Assembly (NCBI GenBank): GCA_015486685.1
Contig: WFRC01000134.1
Span: 1-11,222, forward strand
Length of the DNA stretch: 11,222 nt
Direction: 5' to 3'
Source: Caldifarciminota bacterium
GTDB taxonomy: Bacteria > Hydrothermota > UBA3072 > WFRC01
Shown: piece by piece, positions 6,522-11,222 of the stretch
How the letters are laid out: each line of letters starts with the position of its first letter
How positions within the stretch are numbered: the first letter of the stretch is position 1
Program-made: the position numbers and the translations under genes
Notes under the pieces: model-generated
Seen by the model: the letters and a program-made list of their open reading frames with translations, nothing else
The model's database searches: none
What the model was told of the DNA's origin: nothing

Positions 6522-6871
6522 TAACCCTCCTTCTCTTGAACAACAACAGTAATATTCGTTGTCCTTTTCCTGATAAGCCCTGCTCTGCCTAATGACATAG
6601 GCCTTATTCTTTTCATTTTAGGCCCCTCATTGATAATAATATCCTTTATCCATATATTTTCCTCCTTCACTTTCAATTCTCCTGCCTTATTCACCAGATT
6701 ACTATAGGCATTATTAATAGATTTTCTTAAAATCCTTGCACCTTTATGTGGAAGAAACTCCAATATTGCATCAGATGTTTTCCATGTTTTACCCTTAACA
6801 AGGACTGATATTCTTCTCATTTTAGAAGGAGAAATTCTTATATACTTTTGAATTGTTTTACCTTCAAGCAT
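6521..6871 (-). CDS. rplV: 50S ribosomal protein L22
   Basis: Lines the narrow part of the peptide exit tunnel with a long beta hairpin; mutations there in other bacteria confer macrolide resistance. It has 116 residues. The N-terminal YIRISPSKMRRISVLVKGK, the middle KSINNAYSN and the hairpin region KRIRPMSLGRAGLIRKRTTNITVVV (about 86-110) match the family. The hairpin tip has no visible insertion or deletion of note. The ATG at 6871 follows the rpsS stop with no gap, and AAGGAG lies 6 nt upstream. Confidence 0.96.
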   Translation of the reverse strand: MLEGKTIQKYIRISPSKMRRISVLVKGKTWKTSDAILEFLPHKGARILRKSINNAYSNLVNKAGELKVKEENIWIKDIIINEGPKMKRIRPMSLGRAGLIRKRTTNITVVVQEKEG

Positions 6872-7168
6872 TTATTTCTCCTTTTCCTTTACGGTAGTTT
6901 TCTCTTTTTTCGTCCCCGCATGGGCTCTAAATATCCTTGTGTGCGCGAACTCACCTAACCTGTGACCAACCATATTCTCTGTTATATATACAGAAATAAA
7001 GGTCTTACCATTATGAACTTCAATCGTATACCCAACAAACTCAGGAGCAATCATAGATGCCCTTTTATATGTCCTCACAGGTTTCTTCTTTTTGCTCTTC
7101 TCCATTTCATCAATCTTTTTAAATAATTTTTCATCAACATACGGAGGTTTTTTACTCGAACGCCCCAT
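6872..7168 (-). CDS. rpsS: 30S ribosomal protein S19
   Basis: Small-subunit head protein that pairs with S13 near the A-site tRNA. It has 98 residues. MGRSSKKPPYVDEKL at the N-terminus, then EFVGYTIEVHNGKTFISVYITENMVGHRLGEFAHTR (43-78) and the FRAHAG end identify it. The usual RTWSRRSTI stretch reads RTYKRASMI, and the C-terminus after HAG is a charged tail (TKKEKTTVKEKEK). It abuts rplB with no gap; AGGAGG at the end of rplB is 6 nt before the ATG. Confidence 0.96.
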   Translation of the reverse strand: MGRSSKKPPYVDEKLFKKIDEMEKSKKKKPVRTYKRASMIAPEFVGYTIEVHNGKTFISVYITENMVGHRLGEFAHTRIFRAHAGTKKEKTTVKEKEK

Positions 7169-7993
7169 TTATTTCCTCCTTTTCACAATATATTTGTCAG
7201 AAATTTTTCCCTTTTTTCTTGTTTTATATCCCTTTGCAGGTTTACCCCATGGACTGCAGGGATGTCTTCCACCTGCCGCTTTTCCTTCTCCTCCACCTAA
7301 TGGATGGTCAACAGGATTCATTGCAACCCCTCTAACAGAAGGTCTTCTTCCCAACCATCTTTTTCGCCCGGCTTTACCCATTACCACAGCAGAATTATTT
7401 ACATTGGATACCTGTCCAACGGTAGCCAGACAGGTCAATCTTACCAATCTCACTTCTCCTGATGGAAGACTGATATGCGCGAAATCACCTTCTTTTGCAA
7501 GCAGTGTTGCAGACGAGCCCGCCGCTCTTACAATCTGCCCACCTTTGCCGGGTGTTAATTCAATATTATGCACTTCTGACCCTGACGGAATTTCACCAAG
7601 GGGAAGGGCATTGCCCACCTCGGCAGGGACATCGTGACCTGAAATTACCTTATCACCTACTTTCAGTCCCTTTGGCGATAAAATATATCTTTTTTCACCA
7701 TCAATATAGTTCACCAATGCTATAAAAGATGTTCTATTAGGGTCATACTCAATTGATGCAACTTTGCCCTGTATCCCAAATTTATCTCTCTTAAAATCAA
7801 TTATTCTATAAAATCTTCTACTCCCGCCACCTCTATGCCTTATCGTAATCCTTCCTAAATTATTTCTCCCGGAACTTTTTTTCAACACAACAGTTAAAGA
7901 AGATTCTGATTTTCCCTTTGTAATTGTTCCAAAATCAGGGGGTTTTCTGAATCTTGACCCGGGTGTTACAGGTTTATTATGTTTAACATTCAT
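7169..7993 (-). CDS. rplB: 50S ribosomal protein L2
   Basis: Core 23S rRNA-binding protein needed for subunit joining and peptidyl transferase activity. It has 274 residues, the usual length. Visible are KSSGRNNLGRITIRHRGGG (39-57), the IDFKRDKFGIQGKVASIEYDPNR segment, the SH3-like part (GDKVISGHDVPAEVGNALPLGEIPSG), GGQIVRAAGSSATLL (151-165), and MNPVDHP (225-231) with GGGEGK. H230 corresponds to E. coli His229, important for activity. The second histidine of the common HPHGGGEG is leucine here (HPLGGGEG, L232). GAGGGG lies 8 nt before the ATG, and the gap from rplW is 2 nt. Confidence 0.98.
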   Translation of the reverse strand: MNVKHNKPVTPGSRFRKPPDFGTITKGKSESSLTVVLKKSSGRNNLGRITIRHRGGGSRRFYRIIDFKRDKFGIQGKVASIEYDPNRTSFIALVNYIDGEKRYILSPKGLKVGDKVISGHDVPAEVGNALPLGEIPSGSEVHNIELTPGKGGQIVRAAGSSATLLAKEGDFAHISLPSGEVRLVRLTCLATVGQVSNVNNSAVVMGKAGRKRWLGRRPSVRGVAMNPVDHPLGGGEGKAAGGRHPCSPWGKPAKGYKTRKKGKISDKYIVKRRK

Positions 7994-7995
7994 TA

Positions 7996-8283
7996 TTAAA
8001 GCCCCTCAAATAGTTCAATTGTTTCACCTTCTTTTAATGTCACAATCGCCTTCTTCCAATTCTTTCTCCTGCCGGTAAATCTTCCAAGCCTTTTGACCTT
8101 GCCTTTCACTCTTACAATATTTACCTTTAACACATGCACCTTAAATAAATCTTCTATAGATTTTTTCACCTCATGTTTATTCGCAGGTATCGCAACTTCA
8201 AATATATACTTCGATTGAGACTTTATAAATGTTCCCTTTTCCGTAATTAAAGGTCTTATAACTACATCCCTTGGTTCTCTCAA
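7996..8283 (-). CDS. rplW: 50S ribosomal protein L23, TTG start
   Basis: Tunnel-exit protein that docks trigger factor and the signal recognition particle. It has 95 residues. The N-terminal VVIRPLITEKGT, the YIFEVAIPANKHEVKKSIEDLFKVHVLKVNIV core and GRFTGRRKNWKKAIVTLKEGETIELF match the family. The start codon is TTG at 8283-8281, overlapping the rplD stop as TTGA (4 nt), with GAGGTG 5 nt upstream inside rplD. Confidence 0.95.
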   Translation of the reverse strand: MREPRDVVIRPLITEKGTFIKSQSKYIFEVAIPANKHEVKKSIEDLFKVHVLKVNIVRVKGKVKRLGRFTGRRKNWKKAIVTLKEGETIELFEGL

Positions 8284-8900
8284 TGTATCACCTCTTTAAA
8301 TTTTGTTAAACCATCTCGTGTAAAAAGGACATTCTTCGCCCAGAGCACAATATACGGATTTATTAAATTGGCAGGCATTATTGCCACATTCGGTATATTC
8401 CTGAATGAACGATAAAAATTTTCATTGTTTCCACTGTAAAGAATAAGACTCTTTTCTTTATACACACCAATTTCTTTCAATATCCTTTCCCCTTCTTTTG
8501 TCTTTGGCACATCTATCTTAAATTCATCAATAATAAGAACATTATCTGCTTTAGCCCTATGAGACAGGGCTGATTTAAGTGCAATTCTCTTCTTTTTCTT
8601 TGAAATCGAATAGGCATAGTCTCTTGGTATGGGAGGAAAGACTACCCCACCACCTTTCCATAAAGGTGACCTCCTTGAACCCTGTCTTGCTCTTCCTGTA
8701 TGCTTCTGCCTCCACGGTTTTGCACCTCCACCATGCACATTTCCTTTTGTCTTTGCAGATGCATTGCCCTGCCTTTGATTTGCAAGATACATCCTGACAT
8801 ACTCATAAACCACGGATTCATTAGGAACAACGCCAAAAATCTCATCTGGTAGTTCAACCTTACTTACCTTACCTTTGCTATCAAAATATCTCACATTCAT
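8280..8900 (-). CDS. rplD: 50S ribosomal protein L4
   Basis: Large-subunit protein whose loop lines the exit tunnel; in gamma-proteobacteria it also represses the S10 operon, but no such leader is visible here because rpsJ directly follows tuf. It has 206 residues. The tunnel loop covers about residues 43-92, with KPWRQKHTGRARQGSRRSP (61-79) and GGGVVFPPIPRDY. KRIALKSALSHRAK follows. The C-terminal globular half ends with NVLFTRDGLTKFKEVI. The ATG overlaps the rplC stop as ATGA. Confidence 0.96.
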   Translation of the reverse strand: MNVRYFDSKGKVSKVELPDEIFGVVPNESVVYEYVRMYLANQRQGNASAKTKGNVHGGGAKPWRQKHTGRARQGSRRSPLWKGGGVVFPPIPRDYAYSISKKKKRIALKSALSHRAKADNVLIIDEFKIDVPKTKEGERILKEIGVYKEKSLILYSGNNENFYRSFRNIPNVAIMPANLINPYIVLWAKNVLFTRDGLTKFKEVIH

Positions 8901-9517
8901 TTTACCCGCCTCTTCCTTATTAAAACAAGGGAAGTTCTTGCACCAGGGATAGCACCTTTCACCGCTATAAGAGATTTTTCTTTGTCTACATCCACAATCT
9001 CCAGATTTTTGATTGTCTTCTGGGTATTTCCCATTCTTCCCGGCATTTTTGCTCCCTTTTTCACCTCTCCGGGCCAGGTGTGCTGCCCGATTGACCCGGG
9101 TATTCTATGAAATCTTGAACCATGCCCTGATGGCCCACCTGAAAAATTAAATCTTTTTACGACGCCCTGGAAACCTCTACCCTTTGTCCATCCTGTTATA
9201 TCAACTATCTCCCCTTTGCTAAACAAATCTATTTCTACTGCCTTACCAATTTCATATTTATTCAGGTCATCCGTATGAAATTCAAATATATATCTAAGAG
9301 GGTCAATTTTTACCTTCTTGAAAATACCTTGACGAGGCTTATTAGTCCTTTTCACCTTTTCATATCCCAGGATAACCGCATTATATCCGTCTTTATCTTC
9401 TGTTTTATGCCCAATTACATAGCATGGACCCATCTTGAGAAGGGTAACAGGAATAACCTTACCATTTTCCTTGAATATTTGCGTCATACCTATTTTTCTA
9501 CCGACTAATCCGTCCAT
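8897..9517 (-). CDS. rplC: 50S ribosomal protein L3
   Basis: Early-assembly protein reaching the peptidyl transferase centre. Starting at ATG 9517 it has 206 residues, the usual length: MDGLVGRKIGMTQIF at the N-terminus, TKGRGFQGVVKR (111-122), GPSGHGSRFHRIPGSIGQ (128-145) and KMPGRMGN (157-164). Q145 corresponds to the glutamine methylated by PrmB in E. coli. A longer in-frame start at 9586 would add 23 residues, including TPYALRFTIF, which are only the translation of heptamer repeats; I reject it. GGGAG (9528-9524) sits 6 nt before the ATG. A leader frame from the insert ends 13 nt inside the gene. The 181-bp gap to rpsJ is the largest in the operon. Confidence 0.97.
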   Translation of the reverse strand: MDGLVGRKIGMTQIFKENGKVIPVTLLKMGPCYVIGHKTEDKDGYNAVILGYEKVKRTNKPRQGIFKKVKIDPLRYIFEFHTDDLNKYEIGKAVEIDLFSKGEIVDITGWTKGRGFQGVVKRFNFSGGPSGHGSRFHRIPGSIGQHTWPGEVKKGAKMPGRMGNTQKTIKNLEIVDVDKEKSLIAVKGAIPGARTSLVLIRKRRVK

Positions 9518-9672
9518 AATACACTCCCATAAGATTTCCAACAAAACGAAGATCGTAAAACGTAATGCGTAAGGCGTAAAAAGCAAAATAGCTGACAGCT
9601 TACAGCTAACCGCTTACCGCTGAGAGGAATATTCCTATTGTAATTTTGCATTTTAGAATTTTCATTTTTCAT
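9505..9672 (-). CDS. Possible 55-residue leader ORF through the repeat insert, overlapping rplC
   Basis: ATG at 9672-9670, stop TAG at 9507-9505, inside rplC. It begins MKNENSKMQNYN and ends SYGSVLWTD. The first ten residues differ from those of the frame before rplF at a single position (Glu for Ala). AGGAGA (9689-9684) is 11 nt before the ATG. The frame runs through all three heptamer arrays and the 12-bp palindrome with no stop and overlaps rplC by 13 nt in another frame. No known protein family. Its role, if any, would be to bring ribosomes to rplC. Confidence 0.38.
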   Translation of the reverse strand: MKNENSKMQNYNRNIPLSGKRLAVSCQLFCFLRLTHYVLRSSFCWKSYGSVLWTD

Positions 9673-9676
9673 TTTC
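9545..9676 (-). repeat. Mosaic of three 5-unit heptamer arrays between rpsJ and rplC
   Basis: On the minus strand, three arrays each have five units (35 bp). First, 9676-9642: GAAAATG, AAAAATG, AAAATTC, TAAAATG, CAAAATT. Second, 9621-9587: AGCGGTA, AGCGGTT, AGCTGTA, AGCTGTC, AGCTATT. Third, 9579-9545: TTACGCC, TTACGCA, TTACGTT, TTACGAT, CTTCGTT. Spacers are 20 bp (containing a 12-bp palindrome) and 7 bp. Families one and two recur in the rpsH-rplF gap; the third does not. The equal length of the arrays is striking. Confidence 0.87.
9625..9636. repeat. Perfect 12-bp palindrome between two heptamer arrays
   Basis: AGGAATATTCCT is its own reverse complement, with no loop, in the 20-bp spacer between the first and second arrays of the rpsJ-rplC insert. 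Nothing like it is seen in the rpsH-rplF insert. It could be a protein site, a junction of the mosaic, or chance. No T-run follows it, so it is not a typical terminator. Confidence 0.5.
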
Positions 9677-9683
9677 TAATCAA

Positions 9684-9690
9684 TCTCCTC
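9684..9690 (-). promoter_or_regulatory. SD-like site at the head of the rpsJ-rplC repeat insert
   Basis: GAGGAGA on the minus strand, 8 nt after the rpsJ stop and 11 nt before the leader ATG at 9672. The spacing is the same as at 3144-3150, and the bases between are similar (a TTGATT- or TAATTG-like stretch). Confidence 0.5.
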
Positions 9691-9698
9691 TTATCATT

Positions 9699-10004
9699 TT
9701 AATACTTTATCTCCACATCTACACCAGCAGGAAGGTCAAGTTTCGTTAAGGCGTCAACTGTCTGATTAGATGGTTTCATTATATCTATCAATCTTTTGTG
9801 CACCATAAGATGAAATTGTTCTCTGGATTTCTTATCAACATTGGGAGAGCGCAAAACAGTAAAAAGTGATTTCTTTGTTGGTAAAGGAATAGGACCATTT
9901 ACCTTCGCTCCTGTTCTTTTTGCCACTTCAACAATTTCTTTACACGATTCATCAAGAATTCTGTGGTCATATGCCTGTAATTTTATACGGATATTTCTTG
10001 CCAT
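9699..10004 (-). CDS. rpsJ: 30S ribosomal protein S10
   Basis: Small-subunit head protein, also a partner of NusB in antitermination (NusE). It has 101 residues, the usual length. It begins IRIKLQAYDHRILD, has the loop region GAKVNGPIPLPTKK (33-46) and FTVLRSPNVDKKSREQFHLMVHKRLIDI, and ends LDLPAGVDVEIKY. GGAG in the end of tuf lies 8 nt before the ATG, and the gap is 5 nt, leaving no room for an S10-type attenuator leader. Lys is mostly AAA (8 of 12) and Ile is mixed, unlike tuf. Confidence 0.98.
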   Translation of the reverse strand: MARNIRIKLQAYDHRILDESCKEIVEVAKRTGAKVNGPIPLPTKKSLFTVLRSPNVDKKSREQFHLMVHKRLIDIMKPSNQTVDALTKLDLPAGVDVEIKY

Positions 10005-10009
10005 TTAAT

Positions 10010-11206
10010 TCACTCCAATATTTCCGTAACTACACCTGCTCCCACTGTTCTCCCACCTTCTCTGATTGCAAATCTTAGCTCCTTCTCCATTGCTATGGGA
10101 TATATCAACTCTATCTCCATCTCTATATGGTCACCAGGCATTACCATCTCTACCCCATCTGGTAATTTTACCGAACCCGTTACATCCGTCGTCCTGAAAT
10201 AAAATTGAGGCCTGTATCCATTGAAAAATGGCGTATGCCTCCCACCTTCCTCCTTCTTTAATACATATACCTGCCCCTTAAACTTCTTATGCGGAGTTAT
10301 ACTCCCAGGCGCAGCCACTACCATACCCCTTAATACCTCATCCTTGCCTATACCCCTCAATAATAATCCTACATTGTCCCCCGCTACCGTCTCATCTAAT
10401 ATCTTCCTGAACATCTCTACACTCGTCGCTACTGTCTTCCTCGTATCTCGCAACCCTACTAACTCTACCTCCTGCCCCGCCTTTAATTTCCCCCTCTCTA
10501 CTCTACCTGTCGCTACTGTCCCCCTGCCCGTTATACTGAATATATCCTCTACACTCATTAAAAACGGCTTGTCTATATCCCTCTTAGGTAACGGTACATA
10601 CTTGTCTAATTTCTCCATTAACTCCCAGATAGGCTTCCAATACGGCTCACACTCGTCTCCCTCACACTGCAACGCCTTTAATGCACTCCCTCTTATTATC
10701 GGTATCTCATCCCCTGGAAATTCATAACTGTTTAATAAATCCCTTATCTCCATATCTACTAAATCTAATATCTCAGGGTCATCTACCATATCTATCTTAT
10801 TCATAAATACTACTATATACGGCACATTCACCTGCCGAGCTAATAATACATGCTCCCTCGTCTGCGGCATTACACTGTCTGGTGCACTCACTACTAATAT
10901 CGCCCCATCCATCTGCGCCGCTCCCGTTATCATATTCTTTATATAATCCGCATGCCCGGGACAATCTATATGCGCATAATGCCTCGTATCCGTCTCATAC
11001 TCTATATGCGCTAACTGTATGGTTATTCCCCTCGCCTTCTCCTCAGGCGCCTTATCTATCGATTCAAAAGGCACAAACTTCGCATAACCCTTCGTCTCTA
11101 ATACCCTCGTCATCGCCGATGTTAATGTGCTCTTCCCATGGTCTACATGACCTATCGTCCCTACATTGACATGTGGCTTCGTCCTCTCATACTTCTCTTT
11201 CGCCAT
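10010..11206 (-). CDS. tuf: Elongation factor Tu
   Basis: GTPase that delivers aminoacyl-tRNA to the ribosomal A site. It has 398 residues. GTP-binding motifs: G1 GHVDHGKST (19-27), G2 RGITI (59-63), G3 DCPGH (81-85, with the catalytic-type His85), G4 NKID (136-139, usually NKCD), G5 SAL (174-176). Domain 2 includes EDIFSITGRGTVATGRVERG, and domain 3 includes HTPFFNGYRPQFYFRTTDVTG. Differences from common EF-Tu are IQLAHIEYET after the G2 motif (usually INTAHVEYET) and a short Cys-bearing insert CEGDECEPYW (181-190) after G5. Codon use stands apart from the neighbours: ATA for 27 of 29 Ile, AAG for 24 of 28 Lys, and GAG, ACG and GCG favoured. The start has a strong SD. The gene is 5 nt from rpsJ. 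Confidence 0.98.
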   Translation of the reverse strand: MAKEKYERTKPHVNVGTIGHVDHGKSTLTSAMTRVLETKGYAKFVPFESIDKAPEEKARGITIQLAHIEYETDTRHYAHIDCPGHADYIKNMITGAAQMDGAILVVSAPDSVMPQTREHVLLARQVNVPYIVVFMNKIDMVDDPEILDLVDMEIRDLLNSYEFPGDEIPIIRGSALKALQCEGDECEPYWKPIWELMEKLDKYVPLPKRDIDKPFLMSVEDIFSITGRGTVATGRVERGKLKAGQEVELVGLRDTRKTVATSVEMFRKILDETVAGDNVGLLLRGIGKDEVLRGMVVAAPGSITPHKKFKGQVYVLKKEEGGRHTPFFNGYRPQFYFRTTDVTGSVKLPDGVEMVMPGDHIEMEIELIYPIAMEKELRFAIREGGRTVGAGVVTEILE

Positions 11207-11213
11207 TTTATTT

Positions 11214-11221
11214 ACCTCCTT
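11214..11221 (-). promoter_or_regulatory. Ribosome binding site of tuf
   Basis: AAGGAGGT on the minus strand, 7 nt before the tuf ATG. It is the closest match to the anti-SD consensus in the window, as expected for a very highly expressed gene. Only one base lies upstream of it, so the promoter or an upstream fusA cannot be judged. Confidence 0.88.
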
Positions 11222-11222
11222 A

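Noticed and set aside
7092..7637. 181-codon plus-strand frame opposite rpsS and rplB
   Set aside because: Antisense shadow of two certain genes with no SD and no recognisable domain.
9518..9586. N-terminal extension of rplC from ATG 9586 (adding 23 residues with TPYALRFTIF)
   Set aside because: The added residues are the translation of the TTACGCC heptamer array; L3 proteins start at MDGLVGRKIGMTQ, and GGGAG is placed 6 nt before ATG 9517.
9589..9636. Intrinsic terminator between rpsJ and rplC
   Set aside because: The stem is only 6 bp and the palindrome has no loop; no T-run follows on the minus strand, and termination here would silence essential genes.
10005..10009. S10 leader or L4-responsive attenuator before rpsJ
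   Set aside because: Only 5 nt separate tuf and rpsJ, leaving no space for the E. coli type leader.
10221..11169. Plus-strand open frames of 95 and 168 codons opposite tuf
   Set aside because: Low-complexity shadow translations of a highly conserved gene, favoured by its biased codons; no family resemblance.

Overview
The window is a continuous bacterial ribosomal-protein operon of the tuf–S10–spc type. All genes lie on the minus strand, so transcription runs from high to low coordinates. In transcription order it reads tuf, rpsJ, rplC, rplD, rplW, rplB, rpsS, rplV, rpsC, rplP, rpmC, rpsQ, rplN, rplX, rplE, rpsN (zinc type), rpsH, rplF, rplR, rpsE, rpmD, rplO, and a secY cut off by the left edge. 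The gene order, bacterial-type proteins and Shine-Dalgarno (SD) sites before most genes show a bacterium. The DNA is AT-rich. S14 is the short zinc-binding form and L24 carries a C-terminal zinc ribbon. The intergenic heptamer repeats resemble what I associate with uncultured or anaerobic Gram-negative lineages such as Omnitrophota, Planctomycetota or Nitrospirota, but this placement is a weak inference.

Layout: EF-Tu (10010-11206) is 5 nt upstream of S10. The S10 block (rpsJ to rpsQ, about 10.0 to 5.04 kb) and the spc block (rplN to secY, about 5.04 kb to the left edge) run together with no break between them. Nearly all junctions are 0-9 nt apart or overlap through ATGA, TGATG, TAGTG or TTGA arrangements, which suggests strong translational coupling. 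Four genes start with GTG or TTG (rplW, rpsC, rplR, rpmD). Three starts are better placed downstream of the longest open frame (rplC, rplR, rpmD).

Only two junctions are not tight: rpsJ-rplC (181 bp) and rpsH-rplF (147 bp). Both are filled by the same kind of material, a mosaic of degenerate 7-bp tandem arrays. Most arrays are exactly five units (35 bp), and two heptamer families are shared between the gaps. Each mosaic begins just after an AGGAGA SD-like site. In each, a short frame starts at an ATG 11 nt past that site, stays open through the whole insert, and ends 13-17 nt inside the next ribosomal gene. This is the main unexpected feature of the window.

The proteins work together in ribosome assembly (large and small subunit proteins), aminoacyl-tRNA delivery (EF-Tu) and membrane protein insertion or secretion (SecY). 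A second oddity is that tuf uses codons very differently from its neighbours: ATA for 27 of 29 Ile, no ATT, and AAG for 24 of 28 Lys. No rRNA, tRNA, CRISPR, insertion sequence, terminator or convincing promoter was found, and no gene-free stretch exceeds 300 bp.
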